From: Granulosicoccus sp036478565
Lineage (GTDB): Bacteria > Pseudomonadota > Gammaproteobacteria > Granulosicoccales > Granulosicoccaceae
Direction of reading: 5' to 3'
NCBI GenBank assembly: GCA_965224525.1
Contig: OZ245050.1
Span: forward strand, 1,302,001-1,366,000
DNA length: 64,000 nt
Shown piece after piece: positions 34,877 to 43,780 of the stretch; the first letter of the stretch is position 1; each line of letters opens with the position of its first letter. The notes beneath the pieces were generated by a model. It saw nothing but the letters and a program-made list of their open reading frames with translations. It had not been told where the DNA came from and searched no databases. The position numbers and the translations under genes were made by a program.

Positions 34877-35122
34877 AAGAAGGCAGCTCTTCAAAATGTG
34901 AAACAGTTCATGAAGCTTCATTCACCAAAGTGTGATTTCATTCACAGCTGTAAGCGGTACATTTTCTCCAAGAGCGGTAACCTAGTGCGCATCTTGCATG
35001 AACCGAGTTTTCGTCGCATTATCGCAGGTGCTTGCTACTGATTAGCTACTCGTCAGAACAGACGATTCGGCGAGGTGGGGCAACACAGCGCGTTAATAGC
35101 ACGGAAGCCATCGAGCCCACCC

Positions 35123-36874
35123 ATGACAACCAGATTACTGTTGGTAGAGCCGTCTGCCACTATGCGCCAGGTGCTGGAAAGGCATGCGCGCTCGTTAGGT
35201 CTGGGTGTTGAGCCAACGTCTGACTATGCTCAAGCGGCTCATCTATTGAACGAACAGTTCCACAATTATGGCAACGACTTCTCAGGGGTCCTGCTTGGCT
35301 GGCCATCAGTTGCAACCCCGGAGGCCGACGCCCTGGCAGCACAGCTCGAATCGCCTGCATTTGAAGACCTTCCTGTTGTCGTCATGTCTACGGACATGCG
35401 CGCAGAAACCCGCGCATGGGTTGCCGGTCGACAGCATACCGTCATGCTGCCATGGAAGGCTTACCGAGATATTGACGGACAGCTGAAATTGCTGCTGGAC
35501 AAGGTAGGCTCGGGCGAGATCTTTTCAACCAAATTTGATAACAGCGATATTCATGTACTGATAGTCGATGATTCGGTCACTATACGATTCTCATTGCGCG
35601 ATCTGTTTGTACTACAGGGTTACCGGGTCAGCGTCGCCGGGACACACAGTGAGGCGATGGATGCGGCAAGAAACACCGCCTTTGATATTGCTTTGCTTGA
35701 TTATTATCTCGAGAGCACGACGGGCGATATGCTGTGTCGGGAGTTGATATCAGATCAGGCAACTGGTGATATAACCTGTGCTGTACTGACCGGCACCTAC
35801 GCCGACCACATCATAAAACGCAGCCTGCGTGCCGGCGCAGTTGAGTGTATGTTCAAGAACGAATCCAGTGAGTTGCTGTTAAGCCGGATTGATGCAATTA
35901 GTCGATTTGTCCGCCAGCGGCGCGAGATGTTAAGTGAAAGTCAACGACTGAAACGCGTAATTGACGCTGTTGCCGGTTCAGTGCTGGTGCTGGATAAGGA
36001 CAGGCGCACACGCCATATCAGTCAGGCAGCATGCCGTGAACTTGGAATTACTGATGTTCGCCCGCTGATTGGCCAAAGCGCTGCCGGAACCCTTGGTATT
36101 CGACGACTGCCAACGGATGACAATACGGATTGTCAGTTGTTGGAGAATGGCGAACATTTAGGCAAGTGGCGTGATCTGACAGGACGAGAAATCGATGTAG
36201 TGATTGAAAAAACCACTATCACAGATAGTGGCGATATCGTGCTTCCGTTTCATTTGGCTACAACTAACAACAGTTCGCTGCAGCAGTTTGCAGGCGGTTC
36301 CGCTGCTATAAAACTTGTACAAAAATTGTCGCTTACAGACGCCAGCGAGCCATTGCTGGAGCAAATGATGGCTTACCAAAAATCTGAATCTGCCGCAGAG
36401 CGTATTAGCCTGTTATTGGTCGATTTGTTTGTTAACGATAGCCAGGTAGTAACACCGGCACATGAGCTGGAAGGGCTGGCGGATTTCCTCGAAGCTGCAA
36501 TGCAGCGTATGTACCGACGCGAACACCATGTCGTCCGTCTGGTGGATAATCGCTTTGCATTTCTGTTAAGGCATATCGATGAGCCTCAAGCCTACCTGCT
36601 GACACGCAAAATCATGCAGCTATGCAATGATGTGTCGGTCGAAGGGTTCAAGACTGATGACGACTCTGCGGGCAATACGCTTGCCAGTACGGGTAGTCTG
36701 GTCAGCATTACAGCACATCGCGCTCACCCGGCAGAGGCGATTCTGGTGCTGGCTGCTCAGGGCCTCGATATTGTCAATACACGCGGCCTGAACCAGGCGC
36801 TGCTGGTTGACCTTAAACGGATGCTGGGTGTTTACCCAAAGCCCCGCACTTCAGTCGTCGCCAACAACGAGTGA
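35123..36874 (+). CDS. Response regulator with degenerate REC, REC, PAS and degenerate GGDEF domains
   Basis: A 583-residue cytosolic signalling protein. The first receiver-like domain (1-125) starts RLLLVEPSATMRQVLERH but lacks the phospho-acceptor Asp (LLGWPS instead). The second (about 145-270) is intact: LIVDDSVTIRF, the acceptor Asp in IALLDYYLES, Thr in VLTGTY and Lys in MFKNESS. A PAS domain follows (IDAVAGSVLVLDKDRR). The C-terminal domain has GGDEF topology, but the motif is replaced (RLVDNRFAFLL), so cyclase activity is unlikely and a binding or scaffold role is more plausible. The ATG at 35123 starts at the receiver; a GTG at 35075 is upstream. The preceding 245 bases hold no gene and probably its promoter. 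Confidence 0.82.
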   Translation: MTTRLLLVEPSATMRQVLERHARSLGLGVEPTSDYAQAAHLLNEQFHNYGNDFSGVLLGWPSVATPEADALAAQLESPAFEDLPVVVMSTDMRAETRAWVAGRQHTVMLPWKAYRDIDGQLKLLLDKVGSGEIFSTKFDNSDIHVLIVDDSVTIRFSLRDLFVLQGYRVSVAGTHSEAMDAARNTAFDIALLDYYLESTTGDMLCRELISDQATGDITCAVLTGTYADHIIKRSLRAGAVECMFKNESSELLLSRIDAISRFVRQRREMLSESQRLKRVIDAVAGSVLVLDKDRRTRHISQAACRELGITDVRPLIGQSAAGTLGIRRLPTDDNTDCQLLENGEHLGKWRDLTGREIDVVIEKTTITDSGDIVLPFHLATTNNSSLQQFAGGSAAIKLVQKLSLTDASEPLLEQMMAYQKSESAAERISLLLVDLFVNDSQVVTPAHELEGLADFLEAAMQRMYRREHHVVRLVDNRFAFLLRHIDEPQAYLLTRKIMQLCNDVSVEGFKTDDDSAGNTLASTGSLVSITAHRAHPAEAILVLAAQGLDIVNTRGLNQALLVDLKRMLGVYPKPRTSVVANNE

Positions 36875-37816
36875 CGTGCGTACGAAATCTGCCAGTTTTG
36901 TAAACACGTCGCCAGCCGTAGTTGATTGTCTGCGTACCCACAAAAACCCATGCCCGAGCCCGTCGGCCTGATGCAGGTTGACCGGTACATCAACCGCTGA
37001 TAGCTGTGCTGCCAGCTCAGTGCCATCGTCCCTTAGCGGATCGAATTCTGCAACCGCAATGCACGTCGAGGGCAATCCGCTTTTATTCTGCACGGTCAAT
37101 GGTGCCGCCATGGGGTCGGGCAAGCTTTCGCCACCGAGGTAGCTCATCATGAAAAACCGCATAAGATCAGGGGTTAGCCCAGGCACATCCCGGTTTTCAG
37201 TAAATGATGGGCGGTCCATGTTGTCGCCTATCCCGGGATAGACCAGAACCATGGCCCTGGGCATGGTGCTCTGGCCACGTAATGTCAACGCTGCAGCGAG
37301 TGCCAGGCTTGCGCCAGCACTATCGCCCATGATGGCGATTCTGTTTGCGTCAACGCCAAACCTCTGCGCTTCGCCACTAACAGTTGCCAATACATCAAGC
37401 ACATCATTAAGCGCTGCCGGATAGATGTGCTCGGGCGACAAACGGTAGTCTACGGAGATGACATTGACGCCTGCACGCATAGCAAGGTCGTTGCAGAGCC
37501 CTTCGTGGGTATCAAGATCGCCCAGGACCCAGCCACCGCCGTGCAGGAATATACAGGTTGCTGATTGATCTCCGCTATTGCGGTGGCGATACAGCCGAAC
37601 GGGAATCTGATGACCATCGCGACCAGCGATGCTAGAGTTCTCAACCGACAGGCTACCGTCAACTGGCCCGTTCGAGATGGCCACTTGTTGTCTGAAGCCA
37701 TCGCGCATCTGCTGTACGGTCGGCGGTTGACTACCGGCAGGCGCCGGTGGGTTGGAGGCATCGAGCCAGGCGGCATAAACCGGGTCAAGTAGTGGTTTTA
37801 GTCTGTCTGGAATCAT
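36851..37816 (-). CDS. Alpha/beta hydrolase of the hormone-sensitive lipase family
   Basis: A 321-residue esterase/lipase. The HSL-family oxyanion motif is FLHGGGWVLGD near residue 90, the nucleophile lies in GDSAGASLA near 167, an Asp is in EFDPLRDDG, and a His is in GLGHGFLWV. All catalytic residues are present. There is no signal peptide, so it is cytosolic and probably acts on short-chain or aryl esters; the substrate is unknown. Its 3' end overlaps the response regulator gene by 24 bases. It lies downstream of pqqE on the same strand, separated by 290 bases that contain a hairpin. Confidence 0.88.
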   Translation of the reverse strand: MIPDRLKPLLDPVYAAWLDASNPPAPAGSQPPTVQQMRDGFRQQVAISNGPVDGSLSVENSSIAGRDGHQIPVRLYRHRNSGDQSATCIFLHGGGWVLGDLDTHEGLCNDLAMRAGVNVISVDYRLSPEHIYPAALNDVLDVLATVSGEAQRFGVDANRIAIMGDSAGASLALAAALTLRGQSTMPRAMVLVYPGIGDNMDRPSFTENRDVPGLTPDLMRFFMMSYLGGESLPDPMAAPLTVQNKSGLPSTCIAVAEFDPLRDDGTELAAQLSAVDVPVNLHQADGLGHGFLWVRRQSTTAGDVFTKLADFVRTSLVVGDD

Positions 37817-37982
37817 GCGAATAGGAAGCGGTCGGTGGCTTGAAGCTGACTATGATAAACCCGACTCTCAGGCTACGGGGCTCCAGTTCGTTGAATTGAG
37901 TGCGGTGCCGTCTTTCTTCGGCTTCACATGGTATTCGGTTTAAGCCGTCTGTATAGGTTGTCCGAAGTGTTGTCGGCACCGC

Positions 37983-38005
37983 CTGCTTCTTGCTGCAAGA
38001 AGCAG
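37983..38005 (-). terminator. Hairpin downstream of the pqq operon
   Basis: Perfect 10-bp stem (CTGCTTCTTG at 37983-37992, CAAGAAGCAG at 37996-38005) with a CTG loop, about 100 bases after the pqqE stop in the 290-bp gene-free gap. No T-run follows on the minus strand, so termination strength is uncertain. Confidence 0.5.
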
Positions 38006-38108
38006 TCCGTCGGAATGGAACAATCCAATCTTTCGAGGTTACATCCTTGATGAGGCAGGTGTTTGTTAACAGGTTGAATGTCAAGGTGGCCCTTTCCAGC
38101 GAAGCCGG

Positions 38109-39266
38109 CTAGTCGCGGCTGAGTTGCCTGGAGGCTTTGGGATCTCTGAATACGAGCGGTTGTGACGGCGCCAATTCGGCGTCGGGTAACTGTGCTTTAT
38201 CCAACGCTGCATCCACCACGGCTCGTTGCGGCGATTTTGTGCACACCGGGTCAGCAGCTGCCGGATCACCAGCCAGCATAAAGGCCTGGCAGCGACACCC
38301 GCCCAAATCATCGTCCTGTTCGCTGCAGGAACGGCAAGGCTCCTTCATCCAGCCCTTGCCGCGATACCGGTTGAAGCCTTCTGATTCGTACCAGATTGAT
38401 TCGACAGAATGATCTGCTACTGACGGGAATTCCAGGCCGGGCAGCATTCGGGCCGTGTGACAGGGTAGTGCAGTACCATCCGGAGTGATTGTTAAAAAAA
38501 CATTACCCCAGCCATTCATGCATTTTTTAGGTCGACTTTCATAGTAGTCGGGTACCACAAAAATAATACGAATTCGCTCGGCGTACTTTTCGCGATATCT
38601 GGCCGTGACTTCTTCAGCCCGGACGATCTGCTCCTTCGATGGCAGTAAATGATCCCGGTTGACCCTGGCCCATGAATAATACTGCGCGTTTGCCAGCTCC
38701 AGATGCTCAGCGCCAAGATCGATAGCCATTTCTATGATTTTATCGATATAGTCGATATTCATGCGGTGAATGACGCAGTTTAAAACCATTGGCCATTCAT
38801 GCTCCTTTATCAGACTGGCAACCTGATTTTTCAGTTTCCAGGTTTTGGTATTTGACAGGAAATCGTTGAGTTCGCGCGTGGAATCCTGAAATGATAGTTG
38901 CACGTGATCGAGCCCGGCATCCTTCAGTGCTCTGGCGCGTTTCTCATTCAAACCGACACCCGATGTCAGCAAATTTGTGTAATAGCCCAATGAACGAGCT
39001 TCGCCGACAAGCTCTTCCAGGTCATCACGCAGCATCGGTTCACCACCGGAGAAACCGCATTGAACACTGCCCAGAGCACGCGCTTGCTGTAGTACGCGAA
39101 TCCAGCTGTCGGTATCCAGCTCGCTTTCATGGCGAGCGTAGTCAACTGGATTGAAGCAAAATGCACAGTGCAAAGGGCAACGATAGGTCAGTTCAGCCAG
39201 CAACCAGAGCGGTGGCCCGGGTGTGATATCTGCCGTGTCAGGTGATGTCACTTCAGCGTTATCCAT
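38109..39266 (-). CDS. pqqE: PqqA peptide cyclase PqqE (radical SAM)
   Basis: A 385-residue radical SAM enzyme that forms the Glu-Tyr carbon-carbon bond in PqqA, the first step of pyrroloquinoline quinone synthesis. The SAM-cluster motif CPLHCAFCFNP lies near residue 31. The C-terminal SPASM region holds the auxiliary-cluster cysteines (KKCMNGWG, LPCHTARML, CRSCSEQDDDLGGCRCQ and DPVCTKSP). It overlaps pqqD by 19 bases, consistent with translational coupling to its peptide chaperone. It is the last gene of the pqqABCDE operon. Confidence 0.95.
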   Translation of the reverse strand: MDNAEVTSPDTADITPGPPLWLLAELTYRCPLHCAFCFNPVDYARHESELDTDSWIRVLQQARALGSVQCGFSGGEPMLRDDLEELVGEARSLGYYTNLLTSGVGLNEKRARALKDAGLDHVQLSFQDSTRELNDFLSNTKTWKLKNQVASLIKEHEWPMVLNCVIHRMNIDYIDKIIEMAIDLGAEHLELANAQYYSWARVNRDHLLPSKEQIVRAEEVTARYREKYAERIRIIFVVPDYYESRPKKCMNGWGNVFLTITPDGTALPCHTARMLPGLEFPSVADHSVESIWYESEGFNRYRGKGWMKEPCRSCSEQDDDLGGCRCQAFMLAGDPAAADPVCTKSPQRAVVDAALDKAQLPDAELAPSQPLVFRDPKASRQLSRD

Positions 39267-39529
39267 TGCTGTTTGAGGGCGTCGCTCAAAAAGTCGATGA
39301 CGTCGGCTGCGAGGCCGGTTTGCTGGCAGGCACTTTCCAGCTCTGTCACGATGTCATCGATCGATTGACGACCATCGCAACGGGTGAGAATTTCGCTTGC
39401 GCTGGGATTGAGTTTGACCATGCCTTCCGGGTATAGCAAAACCCATGAGTCCTGAACTTTCTCAAATTGCAGACGAAACAACGGCGCGATTACCGGAATA
39501 CTGGCTGTGTCGATTTCACTGTCAGACAT
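39248..39529 (-). CDS. pqqD: PqqA-binding chaperone PqqD
   Basis: A 93-residue protein of normal PqqD length. PqqD binds the PqqA precursor and presents it to PqqE. The family pattern is visible: LFRLQFEKVQDSWVLLYPEG, then LNPSASEILTRCDG and SIDDIVTELE, a winged-helix-like RRE fold. It overlaps pqqC by 8 bases and pqqE by 19 bases. Confidence 0.94.
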   Translation of the reverse strand: MSDSEIDTASIPVIAPLFRLQFEKVQDSWVLLYPEGMVKLNPSASEILTRCDGRQSIDDIVTELESACQQTGLAADVIDFLSDALKQQWITLK

Positions 39530-40319
39530 TGCTGACTTTCATTTCCGGGTTGCTAATTTGCCGAGCGCGTTGCTGGTTTGTATCGGTCAATTTATCAGGC
39601 AAACCGTATTTTGTTGCCATGGCATCATTCATCTGCCACAGCACATCCAGTTTGAAACTCAGGATATCGAGAGCGCGCTCCTGCAAGGCACGAGTATTAA
39701 AATAGTCCAGCGTGATTGACAATCCGTGTTCGACATCGCGTCGAGCCTGGGTAACCCGGTTGCGAAAATACTGCAGACCTTTGGCATCTATCCATGGGTA
39801 ACTATCTGGCCAGGTCGCCAGGCGTTGTTTGTGTATACCGGGTGCAAATAGCTCTGTTAGAGAAGCACAGACCGATTCCTGCCAGGGTTGACTTCGGGCA
39901 AAATTGATATAGGCATCCACGGCAAAGCGCACGCCAGGATGTACATGGCGCAGATCGACGATTTCTTCTCGACACAAACCCGTTGCCAGGCCCAGTTTGA
40001 TCCAGGCTTCGATGCCGCCCTCGTCAATGAAACCATTGATATCATAGCCGTCATGATCCAGCATACGCTGTACCCATTCGCGGCGTATTTCACGTTCAGG
40101 GCAGTTGGATAGCACCGCAGCATCTTTTAGCGGTATGGCTTGTTGGTAGTAAAAGCGATTGGCAACCCATCCCTGAATCTGTTCACGAGTCGCCTCACCG
40201 GTATTCAGCATTACGTTAAACGGGTGATGAATATGGTAGGCCTTGCCTTGCTCACGGAGCCGGGATTCGAATTCGTCTCGCGACCATGGCCGGGAAATAT
40301 CGATGTCGGTATTCGTCAC
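39522..40319 (-). CDS. pqqC: Pyrroloquinoline-quinone synthase PqqC
   Basis: A cofactor-free oxidase that performs the final ring closure and eight-electron oxidation to PQQ. The GTG at 40319 gives 265 residues starting VTNTDIDISRPW; the longer frame to 40442 runs into pqqB and is not family-like. Conserved segments include AYHIHHPFNVMLNTGE, QIQGWVANRFYYQQAIPLKDAAVLSNC and RMLDHDG, all near the substrate pocket of the all-helical fold. It lies 43 bases after pqqB and overlaps pqqD. Confidence 0.93.
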   Translation of the reverse strand: MTNTDIDISRPWSRDEFESRLREQGKAYHIHHPFNVMLNTGEATREQIQGWVANRFYYQQAIPLKDAAVLSNCPEREIRREWVQRMLDHDGYDINGFIDEGGIEAWIKLGLATGLCREEIVDLRHVHPGVRFAVDAYINFARSQPWQESVCASLTELFAPGIHKQRLATWPDSYPWIDAKGLQYFRNRVTQARRDVEHGLSITLDYFNTRALQERALDILSFKLDVLWQMNDAMATKYGLPDKLTDTNQQRARQISNPEMKVSNV

Positions 40320-40362
40320 AGTGTGTTTCCAGAGAAGTTGCTGACGGATCGCTCGCGCATTG

Positions 40363-41280
40363 CTACAGGTCAATTTCCATGCCGTCAAATGAGACCTCGA
40401 TGCCGTGCTCAGCGAGCAATTTGCGCTGCTTGCTGTTTTCATCGAGTATTGGATTTGTGTTGTTGATATGAATGAGTACTTTACGTGTGGTCGATGGCAG
40501 CTTGTCCAGCCATTCGATCATGCCGCCGGCGCCACTCTGCGATAGATGCCCCATCGCCAGACCGGTTTTCTTGGAAGCGCCAACACGAATCATTTCATCA
40601 TCGGTCCATACGGTGCCATCTACAAGAACCACATCGGCGGACTGCATGGCCTGCCAGACGTGCGCCTCCATCTCGCCAAGGCCCGGCGCATAGAACAATC
40701 GACGGCCTGTTGCTGTGTCTGTCATCAGCATGCCGATGGTGTCCCCGGGTACTGGTTGATCGCGATGTGGCGAGTAGGGTGGCGCATTGCTGGTGAGCGG
40801 TAGCGCCTGCAGTTGGATTGTCGACGCGCCGGGGAGCATGACCGGGCTTTCAGCAGGATTGAGTTCATGCCAGTCGATATTGCAGTAGTGCTCCAGCACC
40901 TTGAACAATGGGTTGCCCTGGCTCAGATCTTCCTTTACCGCCGTGGTACACCAGAGCGACAGAGGCTCCGTGTGCTCACGCAGCATGAGTAGTCCTGTTG
41001 TGTGGTCAATTTGCGCATCCATCAAAACAATCGAACGTATGCCGGTATCACGTAGTGATCTGCCAGGTTGCAGGGCTTCGAACGACTGTAATTGCTGCAG
41101 AATATCGGGAGAAGTATTAAACAGCACCCATTCGTCACCTGTGTCGCTGATAGCGATCGAGGATTGAGTTCTGCGTTGGGCTGCCAAGCTACCGCTCCGT
41201 ACGCCTTTGCACATTGGGCAGTTACAATTCCACTGCGGAAAACCACCGCCTGCGGCCGATCCAAGAACCCGCAGCTTCAC
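40363..41280 (-). CDS. pqqB: PqqB, metallo-hydrolase of PQQ synthesis
   Basis: A 305-residue metallo-beta-lactamase-fold protein that acts as a hydroxylase on the cyclised Glu-Tyr intermediate. The family start is present (LRVLGSAAGGGFPQWNCNC), with a CxCxxC zinc site (NCNCPMC). DAQIDHTTGLLMLRE carries metal-binding Asp and His, and HINNTNPIL lies near the C-terminus. Normal length. It begins 118 bases after the pqqA stop, with a hairpin between them. Confidence 0.95.
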   Translation of the reverse strand: MKLRVLGSAAGGGFPQWNCNCPMCKGVRSGSLAAQRRTQSSIAISDTGDEWVLFNTSPDILQQLQSFEALQPGRSLRDTGIRSIVLMDAQIDHTTGLLMLREHTEPLSLWCTTAVKEDLSQGNPLFKVLEHYCNIDWHELNPAESPVMLPGASTIQLQALPLTSNAPPYSPHRDQPVPGDTIGMLMTDTATGRRLFYAPGLGEMEAHVWQAMQSADVVLVDGTVWTDDEMIRVGASKKTGLAMGHLSQSGAGGMIEWLDKLPSTTRKVLIHINNTNPILDENSKQRKLLAEHGIEVSFDGMEIDL

Positions 41281-41354
41281 AGTGATGTTGTAGCGTTGAG
41301 TCTGGAAGGGTCAGGCATATTGATAAGCAAAGTATTGGTTGTTCTGGCGGTAGT

Positions 41355-41378
41355 CACCGACACCGCAGGGTGCCGGTG
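41355..41378 (-). terminator. Hairpin between pqqA and pqqB
   Basis: CACCGACACC (41355-41364) pairs with GGTGCCGGTG (41369-41378) with one A-C mismatch and a 4-base loop. It lies 20 bases after pqqA on the transcribed strand. Such an element would let pqqA, the consumed precursor peptide, be made in excess over the enzymes. Confidence 0.6.
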
Positions 41379-41398
41379 GATAATACGAACTACCAGGC

Positions 41399-41473
41399 TT
41401 AGCGGTTTGCGAAATACATGGTGATTTCAAAACCGTAGCGAACATCAACAGCAATTGGTGTTTCCCACTTCAT
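41399..41473 (-). CDS. pqqA: PQQ precursor peptide PqqA
   Basis: A 24-codon gene. It reads MKWETPIAVDVRYGFEITMY and then FANR. Glu16 and Tyr20 in the E-I-T-M-Y motif are the residues that PqqE joins and that become the PQQ skeleton. Length and motif match known PqqA peptides. A strong ribosome binding site (GGAGAAG) lies 6 bases before the ATG. The 235 bases upstream, shared with the divergent sensor kinase, hold no other gene and should contain both promoters. Confidence 0.93.
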   Translation of the reverse strand: MKWETPIAVDVRYGFEITMYFANR

Positions 41474-41712
41474 GAGACTTCTCCGTTTGGTTGTTGTGGT
41501 AAAAGCCAGTAAAACGGCATGCTTCATCCCGGCTGTCGCCAAAAATTGCGTGCTGCCTCAGGCTAGAACCGACTATGCAGGAATGATTGGCATAGGGTGG
41601 TCAGGGAAACTCTGAACCGATGCTAGCTAAAATCATGAATTGAAGCATTTCAGCCAGAAAACACACGAACCTGCATAATCTCTCCAGTTATTCTTCACAG
41701 TGAGTCCGTTTG

Positions 41713-43107
41713 ATGACACTTCGATCCCAGATCACAGCGGTGCTGGTTCTGATAATTACTTTACTGGCTGCCGGTTTGGCCTGGCAGCAGGTGCGTTCAA
41801 TACGCGCCAGTCTGGCTGAACAGATAGAAACAGCAGGCCAAATCGCCACTCAGGTCATATCGGGCGTCAATGAAATCTACAAGGCAGAAGGTTCACGGCC
41901 GATGAAGAAATTCCTGTCTCAACTGGGCAGACTGCGGGCCCACGACATCATCCTGGTAGATCTGCACGGCAGTGTAATTTATCGTGCGCCAGCCAGCCAG
42001 TACAAGGCAGATCAAAGTGCACCCGACTGGTTTGTCAAGATGGTTGCGCCCGAACAATCAGTGCGTGCGTTCTCTTTATCCAATGCACAGTTGTTGTTAC
42101 GTGGTGATGCAAGGCGGGCGACACTGGAAGGTTGGGCTGATTTCAAACTGCTGATGGCAGGCATTGCTATAGGGTTTGTTCTGATCAATTTGTTTGCCTA
42201 TTGGCTGGTGGGGCGCGCAATGGCACCGTTCAATCGGGTGACATCTGCATTGCTTGCAGTTGAAAAAGGCGATTTCAGTACTCGTCTGCCTGAGCTGCCA
42301 GGCGCTGAAGCCAATGCTATTGGAACGGCTTTCAATACCATGGTCAGTAGTGTGGACGACAGTATCGCTGCGCGTGAAGCGGCGGCTGTGGCCAACGTTA
42401 AACTTGCCCAAAGTCGGGAACTGACGCAGGAAATACAACAGGGTATAGAGCACGAACAGCGATCACTTGCGCAGGAATTACATGATGAGCTGGGGCAGCA
42501 TGTCACTGCTATTAAAAGTCTGGGGGTTTCGATTTCGCGCCGCTGCGACAACGCTAACCCCGATATGGCCAAAGCGGCACTGTTGATTGTGGAGTCAGCT
42601 GACCGCATACACGCGGCTATGCGTCAAATGCTGACCCGTTTGCGGCCCGCATCGCTTGACCAATTTGGTCTGGTTGATGCGCTGAATGATCTGGTGAGTG
42701 ACTGGAGTATAAAGCAACCGGAAAAACAGTTTGTGTTCAACCAGCTGGACGTGGCAACCGGGCAAGACCCTGGCAAGCTGTCGCCGCTGGTGGCTACCGC
42801 TGCCTACCGGATCGCTCAGGAATCAGTAACCAATGCTGTCAGACATTCCGGCGCTTCACGCATCGATATCCGCTTACAACTGGATGACCAATTGAAACTG
42901 CAAATCGAGGATGACGGCAAGGGACTGAAGAATGCCAACTCTGGTACCCGATTTGGTCTCACTGGTATGATAGAGCGGGCCGCCGCCATAAATGGAAAGC
43001 TGGAAATTGGCTCGTCTGATAGTGGTGGTGTTTTGGTCGCTGCAATCCTGCCGATTGCCGGGAAGCTGGAAATCGATAACGGAATAACAAAGAACACGAA
43101 AATATGA
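41713..43107 (+). CDS. Membrane sensor histidine kinase, NarX/HPK7 type
   Basis: A 464-residue kinase. A first membrane segment (about 8-26), a periplasmic region of about 120 residues and a second membrane segment (about 150-170) precede a HAMP domain. HisKA_3 carries the phospho-accepting His in SLAQELHDELGQHVTAIK, and the HATPase domain has VTNAVRHSGA and EDDGKGLKN. It is cotranscribed with the response regulator through an ATGA overlap. It is divergent from pqqA, which suggests control of PQQ synthesis or PQQ-dependent oxidation, as seen for other NarL-type pairs. That is an inference from position. A TTG at 41710 precedes the ATG used. Confidence 0.88.
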   Translation: MTLRSQITAVLVLIITLLAAGLAWQQVRSIRASLAEQIETAGQIATQVISGVNEIYKAEGSRPMKKFLSQLGRLRAHDIILVDLHGSVIYRAPASQYKADQSAPDWFVKMVAPEQSVRAFSLSNAQLLLRGDARRATLEGWADFKLLMAGIAIGFVLINLFAYWLVGRAMAPFNRVTSALLAVEKGDFSTRLPELPGAEANAIGTAFNTMVSSVDDSIAAREAAAVANVKLAQSRELTQEIQQGIEHEQRSLAQELHDELGQHVTAIKSLGVSISRRCDNANPDMAKAALLIVESADRIHAAMRQMLTRLRPASLDQFGLVDALNDLVSDWSIKQPEKQFVFNQLDVATGQDPGKLSPLVATAAYRIAQESVTNAVRHSGASRIDIRLQLDDQLKLQIEDDGKGLKNANSGTRFGLTGMIERAAAINGKLEIGSSDSGGVLVAAILPIAGKLEIDNGITKNTKI

Positions 43108-43754
43108 TTCGCGTACTGCTAGCCGATGACCATGCACTGGTTAGAACCGGGTTTCGCCTGTTGCTTGAGGAGCCTGACGACATTGAAGTGGTTGCCGAGG
43201 CAGAATCAGGCGAACAGGCCTACGAATTGTATTCCGAGCATCAGCCGGATGTTGTCATGATCGACTTGTCCATGCCGGGCATTGGTGGTGTGGAAGCCAT
43301 CAAGAAAATTGTTCTTCGAGATAAGCATGCGCGAATTCTGGCCTTGTCGGTACACGAGGATATCAGTCACCCGCGGCGGGTTCTGCAAGCTGGTGCTCTT
43401 GGGTATTTGACCAAACGACAGGCGCCGGAAGTTCTGATCGATGCCATCCGGAAAATTGCTAATGGCATTACCGTTATTGATCCTGAACTGGCGCAGCGGA
43501 TGGCAGTGGCCAATACCAACGGAGAAACCAATCCGATCGAGAGCTTGTCTGAGCGGGAATTTGAAGTTTTTGAAAAGCTGGCACTGGGGAAAAGTGTTAA
43601 CAGTATTGCCGAGGTGCTTAATCTTTCACCCTCTACAGTCGGTACTCATTTATACAAGGTCAAACAGAAGCTGAAGGTCAGCAATATGGCAGAACTGACT
43701 TTATTGGCGGTACGCCATGGTGTGATAGACCTTGATCTGGACACACCAGAGTAG
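43104..43754 (+). CDS. NarL/FixJ-type response regulator
   Basis: A 216-residue two-domain regulator. The receiver has DDH near residue 8, the acceptor Asp in VVMIDLSMPGIGG and Lys in YLTKRQAPE. The LuxR-type helix-turn-helix is at the C-terminus (LSEREFEVFEKLALGKS then SPSTVGTHLYKVKQKL). It is the partner of the upstream kinase (4-base overlap). Candidate targets are pqqA and alcohol or aldehyde oxidation genes elsewhere. Confidence 0.92.
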   Translation: MIRVLLADDHALVRTGFRLLLEEPDDIEVVAEAESGEQAYELYSEHQPDVVMIDLSMPGIGGVEAIKKIVLRDKHARILALSVHEDISHPRRVLQAGALGYLTKRQAPEVLIDAIRKIANGITVIDPELAQRMAVANTNGETNPIESLSEREFEVFEKLALGKSVNSIAEVLNLSPSTVGTHLYKVKQKLKVSNMAELTLLAVRHGVIDLDLDTPE

Positions 43755-43780
43755 GTTTGCTGAATCGACGCTTTTACCTG

